In this document: positions 42,061-50,737 of the stretch, in pieces
Position numbering within the stretch: the first letter of the stretch is position 1
How the letters are laid out: each line of letters opens with the position of its first letter
Assembly (NCBI GenBank): GCA_025453675.1
Contig: JALOPW010000012.1
Span: forward strand, 1 to 51,792
Direction of reading: 5' to 3'
Length of the DNA stretch: 51,792 nucleotides
DNA from: Methanolinea sp.
Lineage (GTDB): Archaea; Halobacteriota; Methanomicrobia; Methanomicrobiales; Methanospirillaceae
Translations under genes and position numbers: made by a program
Notes under the pieces: model-generated
Told to the model about the DNA's origin: nothing
Seen by the model: only the letters and a program-made list of their open reading frames with translations
The model's database searches: none

Positions 42061-44199
42061 GTGAACGGGATATTTTCAGGCCTGCACGAGTCGCTGCAGG
42101 AGGTGCTTGCCCACCGGCTGGGATGGTCCGATCTCCGGGAGGTGCAGTCCCGGGCATACCGCGAGGTGAGCGCAGGAAAGGATGTGTTGGTCATAGCCCC
42201 CACCGCGGGGGGTAAGACCGAGGCCGCACTCATCCCGGTGCTCGATCTGATCCTGAAGCAGGGAAGCCAGGGGGTTGCCTGCATTTACCTCTCCCCCTTA
42301 AAGGCCCTGATCAATGACCAGGAGGTTCGTTTCCGGTCGTTCTCTGTCCCCACCGGGCTAGAGGTGCGCATGTGGCATGGGGACGTCCCGCGGGGTGATC
42401 GCACCTGGGAAGACGGGGAGCCCCCGCACCTCCTGATGATCACCCCCGAATCTCTGGAGGTGCTGATGGGGGAGCACATCCAGTCCCGGGACCTCTGCAA
42501 TGCCCGTTTCGTGATCGTGGACGAGTTGCACGCGTTTGTCGAGTCAGAACGCGGAGTCCACCTGAGGGTGCTCCTGGACCGCCTGGATGCCATGGCCGGG
42601 CACCATGTGCAGCGGATCGGGCTCTCGGCGACGGTGGGGAATCCCGAAGAGGTCCTCGCATGGCTCTCAGGGAAGGGACATGAGAAGGAGCTGGTCCAGG
42701 TTGCAATACCGCCCCGGGAGAAGCGGTTCTCTTTTCACCTGGAGGAGGACGAACGCCGGAGGATGAAGTCAATCGCAAAGATTGTGGCGGGGAAGAAGGC
42801 GCTCGTCTTCGTGAACAGCCGGGCGGAGGCCGAGCAGGTCGGACGCGCCCTCCGGGGCCGCGTGGCGCACCTCTTTGTGCACCATTCCTCCCTCTCCCCG
42901 GAGATGCGGTGCGCCGCAGAGGAGTCGATTGCAGGAGAGGCAAGTGCCTGCATCATCTGCACCAGCACCCTGGAACTGGGGATCGATATCGGTGACCTGG
43001 ACGTGGTGGTGCAGCTCGGGGCACCCGCCTCTGTCTCTTCGTTCCTGCAGCGGATGGGAAGAAGCGGCCGCAGGGGTCGTTCTCCGTATATGGCATTCGT
43101 ATTGGTGGATGCCTGGGACCTGCTCCTCTGTACCGCGGTGATTGAGAGTGCCAGCAGGAAGAGAGTGGAACCTCTCACCCCGGTGAAAAGGCCTTACAAC
43201 GTCCTGGTTCAGCAGGTCTTCCTGGAGCTGGTCAGGCACCGGCGGACTACTCTCACCCGGCTGCGGAGGTACCTGGGGGCACTCCCGAGTTTTCAGGATC
43301 TCCCTGACAGCACCCTGGATCTCCTCCTCACCTTCCTCGAGGAGAAGAAGTTCCTGGTCCGGGACGGGGAGATGTTCATGCCCGGCCCGGAGATGGAAGT
43401 GTTGTATGGGCGATCCAACTGGAAGGACCTCTACTCGGTGATCCGTGGGGGTGGAGAGTTCCGGGCGGTGACCCCCGAAGGTGACCTGGTCGGAAGGCTT
43501 GATGCCCGCTTTGTGGCAAGCGGAGGGCAGGGAAGTTTCTCCCTGGGAGGGAAAAACTGGACCCTGATCAAGAGCGATGAATCCCATAACCTGGTGGTGG
43601 TGGTTCCTGGCGATGAAGCGGGAGGAAAGGCATTCTGGACCGGAGGGCAGGCCGGGTTCTCTCCCGTCGTCTGCCAGGCAGTACTGCGGATCCTCTCGAG
43701 GAGGCGGACGCTCCTGCCGCTCCTTCCGCCCCAGGAAGAAGCCCTGCAGGGTGTCATTGAGAGTATGCCTCCCCTTCACACCCGGGGAGTCCATATCTGG
43801 GAGGTGCCAGGGAAGAGGAAGATGGATGTGATGGCCCTCACTTTCCTCTCCCGTCCTGACAACGCCCTCCTCTCCGCCATGGTGCGGAGGGTGATCGGGG
43901 CGAAGACGAGGATACGGTATGATGATCTCTCGCTCTGGTTCCCTGACCTGGCCCCGGAAGGAGCGGCAGAAAGGATTATTAGTATATTCCGGCAGATCCA
44001 GGCGCTTTCCGTCCGGGAGATGACAGATCTTGTGACTATGCCTCTGCCCGAGACCTGGAAATTCGGGCCTGCGCTCCCCCCTGCACTCATCCGAGAGATG
44101 GCAGCGGCGGATACCTGGCACATAGAGGAGTTTGCCGCATGGTTCTCGGGGCTCCCCCTCTACCTGGTACCGGCGCCGGGCAGAAAAAATAATTCGTAA
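42061..44199 (+). CDS. Lhr-like DEAD/H helicase
   Basis: A superfamily 2 helicase of about 712 residues. N-terminal RecA-like domain: Q-region LREVQSRAYREV, Walker A APTAGGKTEAALIP, motif II DELHAFVESERGVH, motif III LSATVGNPEE. Second RecA domain: ALVFVNSRAEAEQV, STLELGIDIGDLDVVVQ and QRMGRSGRRG. The Lhr-specific winged-helix region follows. Lhr proteins unwind DNA or RNA-DNA hybrids and are tied to repair. The GTG at 42061 has GGGTGA 7 nt upstream and lies after the TATA box; GTG 42031 and ATG 41974 are alternatives, but the ATG precedes the predicted transcription start. Confidence 0.92.
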   Translation: MNGIFSGLHESLQEVLAHRLGWSDLREVQSRAYREVSAGKDVLVIAPTAGGKTEAALIPVLDLILKQGSQGVACIYLSPLKALINDQEVRFRSFSVPTGLEVRMWHGDVPRGDRTWEDGEPPHLLMITPESLEVLMGEHIQSRDLCNARFVIVDELHAFVESERGVHLRVLLDRLDAMAGHHVQRIGLSATVGNPEEVLAWLSGKGHEKELVQVAIPPREKRFSFHLEEDERRRMKSIAKIVAGKKALVFVNSRAEAEQVGRALRGRVAHLFVHHSSLSPEMRCAAEESIAGEASACIICTSTLELGIDIGDLDVVVQLGAPASVSSFLQRMGRSGRRGRSPYMAFVLVDAWDLLLCTAVIESASRKRVEPLTPVKRPYNVLVQQVFLELVRHRRTTLTRLRRYLGALPSFQDLPDSTLDLLLTFLEEKKFLVRDGEMFMPGPEMEVLYGRSNWKDLYSVIRGGGEFRAVTPEGDLVGRLDARFVASGGQGSFSLGGKNWTLIKSDESHNLVVVVPGDEAGGKAFWTGGQAGFSPVVCQAVLRILSRRRTLLPLLPPQEEALQGVIESMPPLHTRGVHIWEVPGKRKMDVMALTFLSRPDNALLSAMVRRVIGAKTRIRYDDLSLWFPDLAPEGAAERIISIFRQIQALSVREMTDLVTMPLPETWKFGPALPPALIREMAAADTWHIEEFAAWFSGLPLYLVPAPGRKNNS

Positions 44200-44206
44200 A
44201 ATACAT

Positions 44207-45066
44207 TCAGATGACCACGGCTTTCTGGAATCGCCACCACGCCAGCCCGAACATTGCGAGGGCAAAAATGACCAGGACCGAGAACGAGATGAGCAGTTCG
44301 ACAGGTGTGGTGAAATACTGGATTCCGATGGCCTGGAAGCGGTCCCCGATGGCAAAGTAACGGATGCCATTCACCAGGTGGGTGAGGGGGTTTCCCATGG
44401 ACACGGCCTGCAAGGCCGGGGGAAACGCATTCACCGGGTACAGGGCATTAGAGGCAAAGAAGATAGGCATGGTCATGAGGGTCATGATCCCCTGCATCCC
44501 CTCAGGAGTCTCGAGCGAGATGGCTCAGGAGTCTCGAGCGAGATGGCGATCGCCGCAGAGAGGAAGAGGAAGCCGAGGGAGAAGATCCCGACGAACAGGA
44601 GGATTCCGAGAATTGAGAATGTCACTTCTACGGGGCTGTATCCCTGGAAGAACTCGGCTCCGATGAAGATTCCAAAGACCATGATGATGACGGCCTGGAT
44701 GAAGGACTTCGTCATCCCCGAGAGAGCGATCCCGAAGATGATGTGGTCCCTCGGGAGAGGGCTTGCCATCACTTCCCGCATGAGGCCCCAGTTCTTGTCG
44801 AAGAGGAGGATCATCCCTCCAAAGAGGCTGGTGAAGAGGGTGGTCATGGCGATGACCCCGGCGGCCATGAACGTCAGGTAGCCGACGTTCGGGATCCCCG
44901 GGACCGGCGGGATGTCGGTGGTCAGCCGCGTGAAGTTTGCCGACATGGCGATCCCGAAGAACGCCATCCAGAGTGCCGGCTGCACCAGCGAGGAGATGAG
45001 GAGAGTGCGGAACCGCACGAACCGTATCATATCCCGCCAGTAGATGGTGAGGAATCCAAGGTGCAT
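44207..45066 (-). pseudogene. ABC-2 type permease gene disrupted by a 23-bp tandem duplication
   Basis: From ATG 45066 (GGCGGTGACC site) the frame encodes a normal ABC-2 permease: FLTIYWRDMIRFVRFRTLLI, GVIAMTTLFTSLFGGMILLFD, MREVMASPLPRDHIIFG, up to AAIAISLETPE. There a 23-bp unit is repeated in tandem (44501-44523 and 44524-44546), shifting the frame; translation then ends at 44482. The remaining third (GMQGIMTLMTMPIFFASNALYP to the stop at 44207) is intact in another frame. Removing one unit joins the two halves perfectly. The ATPase gene upstream is intact, so the exporter is inactive unless the duplication reverts or is an assembly error. Confidence 0.92.
44501..44546. repeat. Exact 23-bp tandem duplication inside the ABC permease gene
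   Basis: Two identical adjacent 23-bp copies beginning CTCAGGAGTCTCGAGCGAGA (44501 and 44524). Since 23 is not a multiple of three, the extra copy breaks the permease frame. The unit contains the short palindrome CTCGAG. Confidence 0.97.
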
Positions 45067-45068
45067 GG

Positions 45069-46055
45069 TCACCGCCTCATGGCTCTTGAATGGGCTGCGC
45101 CAGGGCGCTCGGCACCCTCGTCCCGGAGGTCCCTCCCGGTGAAATGGACGAATACATCATCCATCGAGGGCTTTTTGAGGTTCACCGTGTGGATGCGTAT
45201 CCCGTGGCCCTGGAGGGCCTCCATGATCCTTGGTAAAAGGTGGGAACCGTCCTGGCTGACATGGGCGATGAATCCCCTCGTTTTTTCCTGCACGCCAGTC
45301 ACCTCCGGCATCCCGCGGAGTGCAGCACCGGCAGCCGCATCGTCACTCGTCTCAAGGTAGATCAAGTCTTCTCCGAGGGCGTTCTTGAGCTCCCAGGCGG
45401 GTCCCGTGGCAATGATCAGGCCATGGTCGATGATGCTGACCCGGTTGCTGAGATGGTCGGCTTCATCCATGTAATGGGTGGTGAGAAAAATGGTGGTTCC
45501 CTCCTCGTTCACGGACTTGATATAGTCCCACATACGCCTGCGGGTCTGGGGGTCCAGGCCGATGGTGGGTTCGTCCAAAAAAAGCACTTTCGGCCGTGTC
45601 ATCAGGCCCCGTGCGATCTCAAGCCTCCTTTTCATCCCGCCGGAGAGGTGCTTGGTGAGGGTGTCCCGCTTCCCCTCAAGCTCGACAAGGTCCAGGAGCT
45701 CGTCGATCCGCTCCCGCCGCTGCTGATGGGGCATGCGGTAGAGCGACCCGTGGAATTCGAGTATCTCCCAGCAGGTCATGTCCCGGTCGAGCGTCACCTC
45801 CTGGAACACGATACCGATGGATTCGCGGACCCTTGCGGGCTCTGTTGCAACATCAAACCCTGCCACCCTTGCCGATCCCCTCTGGAGATGGAGGAGGGTC
45901 GTCAGCACGTTGATCGCGGTGCTCTTTCCCGCACCGTTCGGGCCAAGGAAAGAGAAGATTTCACCCCGCTCAACCGAGAAACTGATCCCCCTCACAGCCT
46001 CAAAGTCCCCATAGCGGTGCGCAAGATTGGAGACTTCGATGATCGGTTCAGTCAC
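45069..46055 (-). CDS. ABC exporter ATPase (DrrA-like)
   Basis: A 328-residue ATPase of the daunorubicin-resistance (DrrA/CcmA) group: Walker A LGPNGAGKST, Q-loop GIVFQEVTL, signature HLSGGMKRRLEIARGL, Walker B VLFLDEPTIGLDPQTRR and H-loop TTHYMDEAD. The C-terminal DUF4162-type extension (KKPSMDDVFVHFTGRDLRDEG) is typical. It would drive the neighbouring ABC-2 permease, now frameshifted, to export an unknown compound. The GTG at 46055 follows GGTG; no ATG fits. Its stop is just before the permease start, so the genes form one operon. Confidence 0.94.
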   Translation of the reverse strand: MTEPIIEVSNLAHRYGDFEAVRGISFSVERGEIFSFLGPNGAGKSTAINVLTTLLHLQRGSARVAGFDVATEPARVRESIGIVFQEVTLDRDMTCWEILEFHGSLYRMPHQQRRERIDELLDLVELEGKRDTLTKHLSGGMKRRLEIARGLMTRPKVLFLDEPTIGLDPQTRRRMWDYIKSVNEEGTTIFLTTHYMDEADHLSNRVSIIDHGLIIATGPAWELKNALGEDLIYLETSDDAAAGAALRGMPEVTGVQEKTRGFIAHVSQDGSHLLPRIMEALQGHGIRIHTVNLKKPSMDDVFVHFTGRDLRDEGAERPGAAHSRAMRR

Positions 46056-46088
46056 GCTGCACCATATGCGTATTGCCAATTGACAAGA

Positions 46089-46652
46089 TCAAGAGATCTT
46101 CTTGATCAGGCGGGCCACGTTCTCGGCAAAGACCCTCACCGTATTCATCCCTTCCACGTCTTTCCAGATCTCCCCGGGTTCCCGGCCGAATACCATGTTC
46201 CAGTAGGTGGACCCGGGCACGATCATGTTGTTGATGAAGAAGAACATCAGCATCTCCTGGATGGTTGCAGTATGCCCCCCTCTCCGGGCGATCGCAATCG
46301 GGCCACCCACCTTCCAGGTGAGGAACCGGTCGGTGGACATGGAGACCATGCCGATCCGCTGGAGCGCCGCCATCACGTCCCCCCGCGCAGTCCCGAAGTA
46401 GACCGGTGTTGCCACGATGAACCCTTCGGCTTCCCGTATACGGTCGATGATCTCCGGAAGCCCGTCTTCGAGGACGCAGTTACCCTCTTTCCCGCACCGG
46501 TAACAGGCGGTGCAGGACTCTATCTTCTTTCCTGCGAGGGAGATGACCTCGGCCTCCAGGCCCTGCTCCCGTATCACGCTGGCACACTCTTCGACGACCT
46601 GGAAGGTATTGCCCTCGGGCCGCGGGCTCCCGGAGAGAAGCACTACTCTCAT
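46089..46652 (-). CDS. Iron-sulfur flavoprotein (Isf-type), fourth copy
   Basis: A 187-residue flavodoxin-fold protein with FMN loop LLSGSPRPEGNTFQ, cluster motif CTACYRCGKEGNC (Cys47, 50, 53, 59; C-X2-C-X2-C-X5-C) and ATPVYFGTARGDVMAALQRIG. All four Isf cysteines are present. It is diverged from the tandem pair at 12-13 kb (ESCTACYRC instead of PCRGCNAC). GAGG lies 8 nt before the ATG. It ends 33 bp before the ABC ATPase start on the same strand and may share its transcript. Confidence 0.9.
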   Translation of the reverse strand: MRVVLLSGSPRPEGNTFQVVEECASVIREQGLEAEVISLAGKKIESCTACYRCGKEGNCVLEDGLPEIIDRIREAEGFIVATPVYFGTARGDVMAALQRIGMVSMSTDRFLTWKVGGPIAIARRGGHTATIQEMLMFFFINNMIVPGSTYWNMVFGREPGEIWKDVEGMNTVRVFAENVARLIKKIS

Positions 46653-46776
46653 TATTCAACCTCAGAGAGTGTCTGGGTGGCCTATTTATTTAGTTCTACG
46701 GGGAGGTGGCCTGGGTCTGATTGCGAGGGTTCACCTCATGGAGAGGGGAACTGGTGATCTTCCCTGAAGGAGCAAC

Positions 46777-47124
46777 TCAGCAGGTTACATGCAGTATCGC
46801 GGCAAAAGACCTCTCTTCTCTTTCCATGAGAACGAGAATGTCGGGCGTTGGGGCTATCACCGTGGTATACCCGGCGAGGAGTTTCTTTGCGCCAGGCGTC
46901 AGCGGGAGAGCACCATGCTGTCCTGTCCCGATGTAGACCACTTCGGGGTGTTCCTCTTCCAGGAATATGCATTCCTGTTCGGAGAGAGGCGTATGCCCGA
47001 AACCCTCCCGGAGGTGTTTTGACACCTTCTTCTTCCGCTTCTCCACCTCTCCGCTGCAATGGATGACCAGGTCATGCTCATACCTGGTACCCCCGAACTC
47101 GATCCAGCCGAACCCGGTCTTCAT
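46777..47124 (-). CDS. Mth938-domain protein
   Basis: A 115-residue protein of the Mth938/DUF498 (NDUFAF3-like) family. It begins GFGWIEFGGTRYEHDLVIHC and contains EVVYIGTGQHGALPLTPGAKKLL, the typical core that forms a beta-sheet with a deep pocket. Human relatives assist assembly of complex I; the archaeal role is unknown. A GGGGGTGCGGT sequence precedes the ATG. Divergent from the HEAT-repeat gene. Confidence 0.88.
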   Translation of the reverse strand: MKTGFGWIEFGGTRYEHDLVIHCSGEVEKRKKKVSKHLREGFGHTPLSEQECIFLEEEHPEVVYIGTGQHGALPLTPGAKKLLAGYTTVIAPTPDILVLMEREERSFAAILHVTC

Positions 47125-47238
47125 ACCGCACCCCCTGTTCCAGTCTGGAACACCTCTGCTATAAGAGAGTATGGTAACCGGTGGAGGGAGACTCTATCCT
47201 ACACCTATTTGAGGTGCATCCCCCCAATCTTTCCGCAT

Positions 47239-47559
47239 ATGGATGAGAAGAAGCATCTCCGTGAAGAGGAGAGGCGCTCACATCTCCTGGAAATGCTCAC
47301 GGATGAAGACCCCGGGAACCGCTGGAAAGCTATTGAATCACTGGCCCGGGAAGGGGACTCAAATGCAATCGATCCTCTCATACAGGCCCTTTCTGATGAG
47401 GATTGGCGGGTCCGGCAGAAAGCGGCCTGGGCCCTGGGATATCTCGGGGACCCCCGGGCCCTCGTCCCTCTCAGGCGGGCATTGAGAGAGGAGAGGGAAG
47501 GAGTAAAGGAAATCATGCTCGAGGCTATCGATGAGATCACCAGGAAATCCAGGGGTTGA
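47239..47559 (+). CDS. Small HEAT-repeat protein
   Basis: A 106-residue helical protein with two to three HEAT/PBS-lyase-like repeats: DEDPGNRWKAIESLAREGDS, then LIQALSDEDWRVRQKAAWALGYLGDPRALVPLRRAL. Such repeats form protein-binding surfaces; no catalytic part is present. ATG 47239 is preferred because a TATTTGAG element is centred about 29 nt upstream and no ribosome-binding site is seen; the longer frame from 47059 overlaps the divergent gene. Confidence 0.85.
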   Translation: MDEKKHLREEERRSHLLEMLTDEDPGNRWKAIESLAREGDSNAIDPLIQALSDEDWRVRQKAAWALGYLGDPRALVPLRRALREEREGVKEIMLEAIDEITRKSRG

Positions 47560-47777
47560 GACCTGGATACCCCCGCACATCCGCCGGGGATATCTTTCTG
47601 ACTTGGGTTCTCCTGGCTGACGTAAAACCATTATTATCTTCCCAACCCATTTCTTAAGGGAACAAGCCGGGATTTGTCTCATGCCCGGAGGCGTTATCCG
47701 TGAGTCTCCAGGTCGGCCCCGGCTGGAAATGATACAGGATGCCCGGTGGAAAATTCCGGGGAAGACCAGGAGAGACG

Positions 47778-49292
47778 ATGGAGAACAGGCAGAGCGACCT
47801 CGCATTCGACCAGCAGAGGCTTGAGAAGATAGAGGATTTGCGGGCCGGAGGAATCCCCCTCTACCCTCCAGAGTTCGAGGGGCGGGAGACGATCAGCGCG
47901 ATCAAGGCCAGGCATGCCGATATCGGGCATGAGAAGAGCGAAGAGCATGTGTGCACAGCCGGGCGCCTGTACACGATAAGGAACCATGGGAAGACGATAT
48001 TTGCCGATCTCCAGGACGAGAGTGGCCGGATCCAGCTCTACATCAGGAAGAATGACATAGGGGATGAGAAGTTCGATCTCTTCCTCCGCACCATCGAGAG
48101 AGGAGACATCGTGGGAGTATGGGGGCACGTCTTCCGCACCAAAGTGGGGGAGGTCACCCTGTGGGTGGACGAGATCACCCTGCTTGTCAAGGCGTTATGC
48201 CCGCTTCCAGAGAAGTTCCATGGTTTAAAGGACGTGGAGAAACGGTACAGGCAGCGGTACGTGGACCTCATCGTGAACGAGGAGGTCCGGGAGACCTTCC
48301 GGACAAGGAGCCGCATCATCTCGCTGATCCGAAGTTACCTGACTGACAGGGGCTTCCTCGAGTTCGAGACGCCCATCCTGCAGCCGATTTACGGCGGGGC
48401 GAATGCCAGGCCGTTCACCACATACCACAACTTTCTCCAGCAGACGCTCTTCATGCGCATCGCGCCTGAACTCTACCTGAAGCGGCTGGTGGTCGGGGGC
48501 TTTGAGAAGGTCTTCGAACTGGCCAGAAACTTCCGGAATGAGGATATCGACACCCATCACAACCCGGAGTTTTCCATGGTGGAGATCTACGAGGCCTACC
48601 GCGACTACCTGGACATGATGGCGCTCTCGGAGGGGATCATCAGTTCGCTCGTCCACGATATCCATGGGACCTACCAGGTGCCCTACGGGGAGGTCAGTCT
48701 CGATTTCACCCCGCCATTCCGGAAGATGAGCATGGATGAAGCGGTGAAGGATCTTGCCGGGATCGATATCTGGGAGTATTCCTGGGAGGACCTCCGCCGT
48801 ATCGCGGGGGAGAAGAAGATCGAGGATTGGGAGAAGGCAGAGAACCACCGCGAACTCATGGTCCTCCTCTTTGAGGGGCTTGTCGAGGACCAGCTGGTCC
48901 AGCCGACGTTTGTGTACGACTTTCCCATCGAGAACTCGCCGCTGGCAAAGAAACACCGGTCCCGCGAGGGATTCACCGAGCGGTTCGAGCTCTTCATCTG
49001 CGGGATGGAAGTGGCAAACGGCTTCTCGGAGCTGAATGACCCCGTCGATCAGCTGGCCAGGTTCGAGCGCCAGGACAAAAAGAGGAGAGCCGGCGACCTG
49101 GAGGCCCAGATGCTCGACTATGACTTCATCAATGCCCTGGGGTACGGGATGCCTCCTACTGGTGGGGTGGGCCTTGGGATCGACCGGCTGGTGATGCTCC
49201 TCACCAACAAGAGCTCCATCAAAGAGGTCATCCTCTTTCCGCAGATGAAACCTGAGACGGGGTCTGAACAGAGAGACAATCGTGAATCCTGA
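47778..49292 (+). CDS. lysS: Lysyl-tRNA synthetase, class II
   Basis: Charges tRNA-Lys. The 504-residue enzyme has the N-terminal OB-fold anticodon domain (GRLYTIRNHGKTIFADLQDE) and the class II core: motif 1 around FLEFETPILQP, motif 2 FRNEDIDTHHNPEFSMVE, motif 3 PPTGGVGLGIDRLVMLL. Many archaea use the unrelated class I LysRS, so the bacterial/eukaryal-type class II enzyme here suggests an ancient transfer, known in several methanogen lineages. ATG 47778 follows GGAGAGACG; the upstream ATG at 47739 is unlikely. A TTTCTTAAGGG element near 47651 may be the promoter. Confidence 0.96.
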   Translation: MENRQSDLAFDQQRLEKIEDLRAGGIPLYPPEFEGRETISAIKARHADIGHEKSEEHVCTAGRLYTIRNHGKTIFADLQDESGRIQLYIRKNDIGDEKFDLFLRTIERGDIVGVWGHVFRTKVGEVTLWVDEITLLVKALCPLPEKFHGLKDVEKRYRQRYVDLIVNEEVRETFRTRSRIISLIRSYLTDRGFLEFETPILQPIYGGANARPFTTYHNFLQQTLFMRIAPELYLKRLVVGGFEKVFELARNFRNEDIDTHHNPEFSMVEIYEAYRDYLDMMALSEGIISSLVHDIHGTYQVPYGEVSLDFTPPFRKMSMDEAVKDLAGIDIWEYSWEDLRRIAGEKKIEDWEKAENHRELMVLLFEGLVEDQLVQPTFVYDFPIENSPLAKKHRSREGFTERFELFICGMEVANGFSELNDPVDQLARFERQDKKRRAGDLEAQMLDYDFINALGYGMPPTGGVGLGIDRLVMLLTNKSSIKEVILFPQMKPETGSEQRDNRES

Positions 49293-49322
49293 AAAAAATC
49301 CCTGGTTCTGAATCGCATCAAC

Positions 49323-49341
49323 CATTTTTTTCTGATTTTTC
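49323..49341 (+). terminator. T-rich terminator after lysS
   Basis: Two T-runs (seven T at about 49325-49331, then five T shortly after) lie 30-50 nt after the lysS stop and fit an archaeal intrinsic terminator. Confidence 0.5.
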
Positions 49342-49436
49342 AATCGCAGGTGGCCCTTTCTGCAGATATCTGTGACCTTGTATCCTTGAAGGTACTACAC
49401 ACCCAGCGGTAATCTGGGAAAAGGGAGAAATTCTGA

Positions 49437-49447
49437 CAAAAAAAAGA
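49437..49447 (-). terminator. Oligo-T terminator of the DUF350 gene
   Basis: Read on the minus strand, a run of eight T (from the A-run at 49438-49445) follows the DUF350 stop codon immediately, a typical archaeal termination signal. Confidence 0.5.
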
Positions 49448-49948
49448 TTAAAGAAGTGCAGTGGTGATGCCGATAACACCAGACTGGATGATCACCGCGG
49501 TGGCGATGATGACACCGGCCATCTCCAGGGCTACCGCCACATTGCCCTTCCTGATCTCCTCGAACTCATTCACGCCCTTGGTAAGCTTGTCCAGGATATT
49601 GAGGGCAAGGTAAATAGCACCGATGGCGAGGACGATACCGAGGACCAGTTGCAGGAACGCGACCCCTATGGCAGTGATCCCGTCTGCAGAGAGGATACCA
49701 ACTGAGAGAGCCTTGGATATTCCCACCGAAATCCCGGAGACCCCTGACTGCACTACCAGGGCGATGGCAAAGAAGACGGATGCGATGATGATTCCCACCG
49801 CAGGGTTGCCTCTTGCAAGTTCCTTCTCTTCATCCATTCCCTTGGTTATCCGTGAGAGCACGGAGAACCCTATATATAATGCGACCACTGCCAGAAGAAT
49901 GGCAATGACCAGCTGAATTATCCCAATCACGGCATTTGCCCATAACAT
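49448..49948 (-). CDS. Membrane protein with two DUF350 domains
   Basis: A 166-residue protein made of two similar halves, each with two hydrophobic helices. The first carries ITKGMDEEKELARGNPAVGIIIASV and the second LTKGVNEFEEIRKGNVAVALEMAGV; the [EF]xxIxKGNxAVA signature is that of DUF350. Function unknown; the family is found in membranes of many prokaryotes. The ATG follows AGGTGAACGTAT, a good ribosome-binding site. It appears to be a single-gene unit. Confidence 0.9.
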   Translation of the reverse strand: MLWANAVIGIIQLVIAILLAVVALYIGFSVLSRITKGMDEEKELARGNPAVGIIIASVFFAIALVVQSGVSGISVGISKALSVGILSADGITAIGVAFLQLVLGIVLAIGAIYLALNILDKLTKGVNEFEEIRKGNVAVALEMAGVIIATAVIIQSGVIGITTALL

Positions 49949-50115
49949 ATACGTTCACCTCATGTGTGAATTCTCTAGTAGATGGGCGTATTCTATACAT
50001 AAATATTTCGTGGATTTTTATAAAAAAAGGACTCAGAATAGCTTTCAATTTTTCAATGGAGACGGAAAGACATTCTATTGATTCCTGGCCACTCTACTCA
50101 TACCTGGCTGGCCTT

Positions 50116-50379
50116 CTAGATCTCCAGCACCTCTGTGGCAGCTCCAGCACATAACTCCCTCGCCACAAGATCAATCAGGAGACCGGCACAGTCCGGAGGG
50201 AGACACTGGAGACTCTCGGATCCATCCCGTATGAGGCCGAGGAGATATACAAGGTCCTCTTTTGTGAGGCGCTCTACACTGTTCCGGAAATCTTTTGCAC
50301 CAGTGGAAAAATGGTTGGAGACCGGGGAATGAGAGACCTGAAAGGAAGTCCTGAACCAGGACAGGTGAGATCTTCGCAT
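50116..50379 (-). CDS. Possible small unknown protein
   Basis: An 87-residue open frame. The C-terminal two thirds (ERLTKEDLVYLLGLIRDGSESLQCLPPDCAGLLIDLVARELC) looks like a real helical protein, with biased codon use and amphipathic spacing; the first 25 residues (SWFRTSFQVSHSPVSNHFS) do not. No ribosome-binding site is seen at ATG 50379, so the true start may be further in. It is not recognised and could be a remnant of a larger gene. Confidence 0.45.
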   Translation of the reverse strand: MRRSHLSWFRTSFQVSHSPVSNHFSTGAKDFRNSVERLTKEDLVYLLGLIRDGSESLQCLPPDCAGLLIDLVARELCAGAATEVLEI

Positions 50380-50737
50380 TCAGGGGCCATTCTCTTCATG
50401 AGCGAATGGTCTTACCCTGAGAGAACCCTTTGCATATCTTCCTCCTGGGGGATGCAGCCGTATAACCCGTCACCCGGAAGATGAGATTTCATATTGAGGA
50501 AGGAGCGTGCGTTCCTGGCGAAATGGGCAGAAAATATGGAAATTTGGGAGAAACATTTATAAGCATTCAAAGAGAGGGTTTTTTCTATAAGAATCTGATC
50601 AGAACTCCAGGTTTCTCACCGGGTAGAGTCCAGAGTACCATTGCGAGTTGAGTAAGTACTGCGTGGCATCCTCGAGGCAGGGTTCTTCGTCTCTCCATGG
50701 TCAGCGGATATCCGGTGAAAGGTGGGAGGGGTAACTC
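50380..50737 (+). promoter_or_regulatory. Upstream region and long leader of the surface-protein gene
   Basis: No gene is seen in this 358-bp stretch. ACATTTATAAGC (50551-50562) is a strong TATA box for the plus strand and predicts a transcript start near 50583, giving an unusually long leader of about 155 nt before ATG 50738. The leader has GC-rich segments such as CTCGAGGCAGGG near 50671 that could fold, but no known riboswitch was recognised. Confidence 0.5.
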
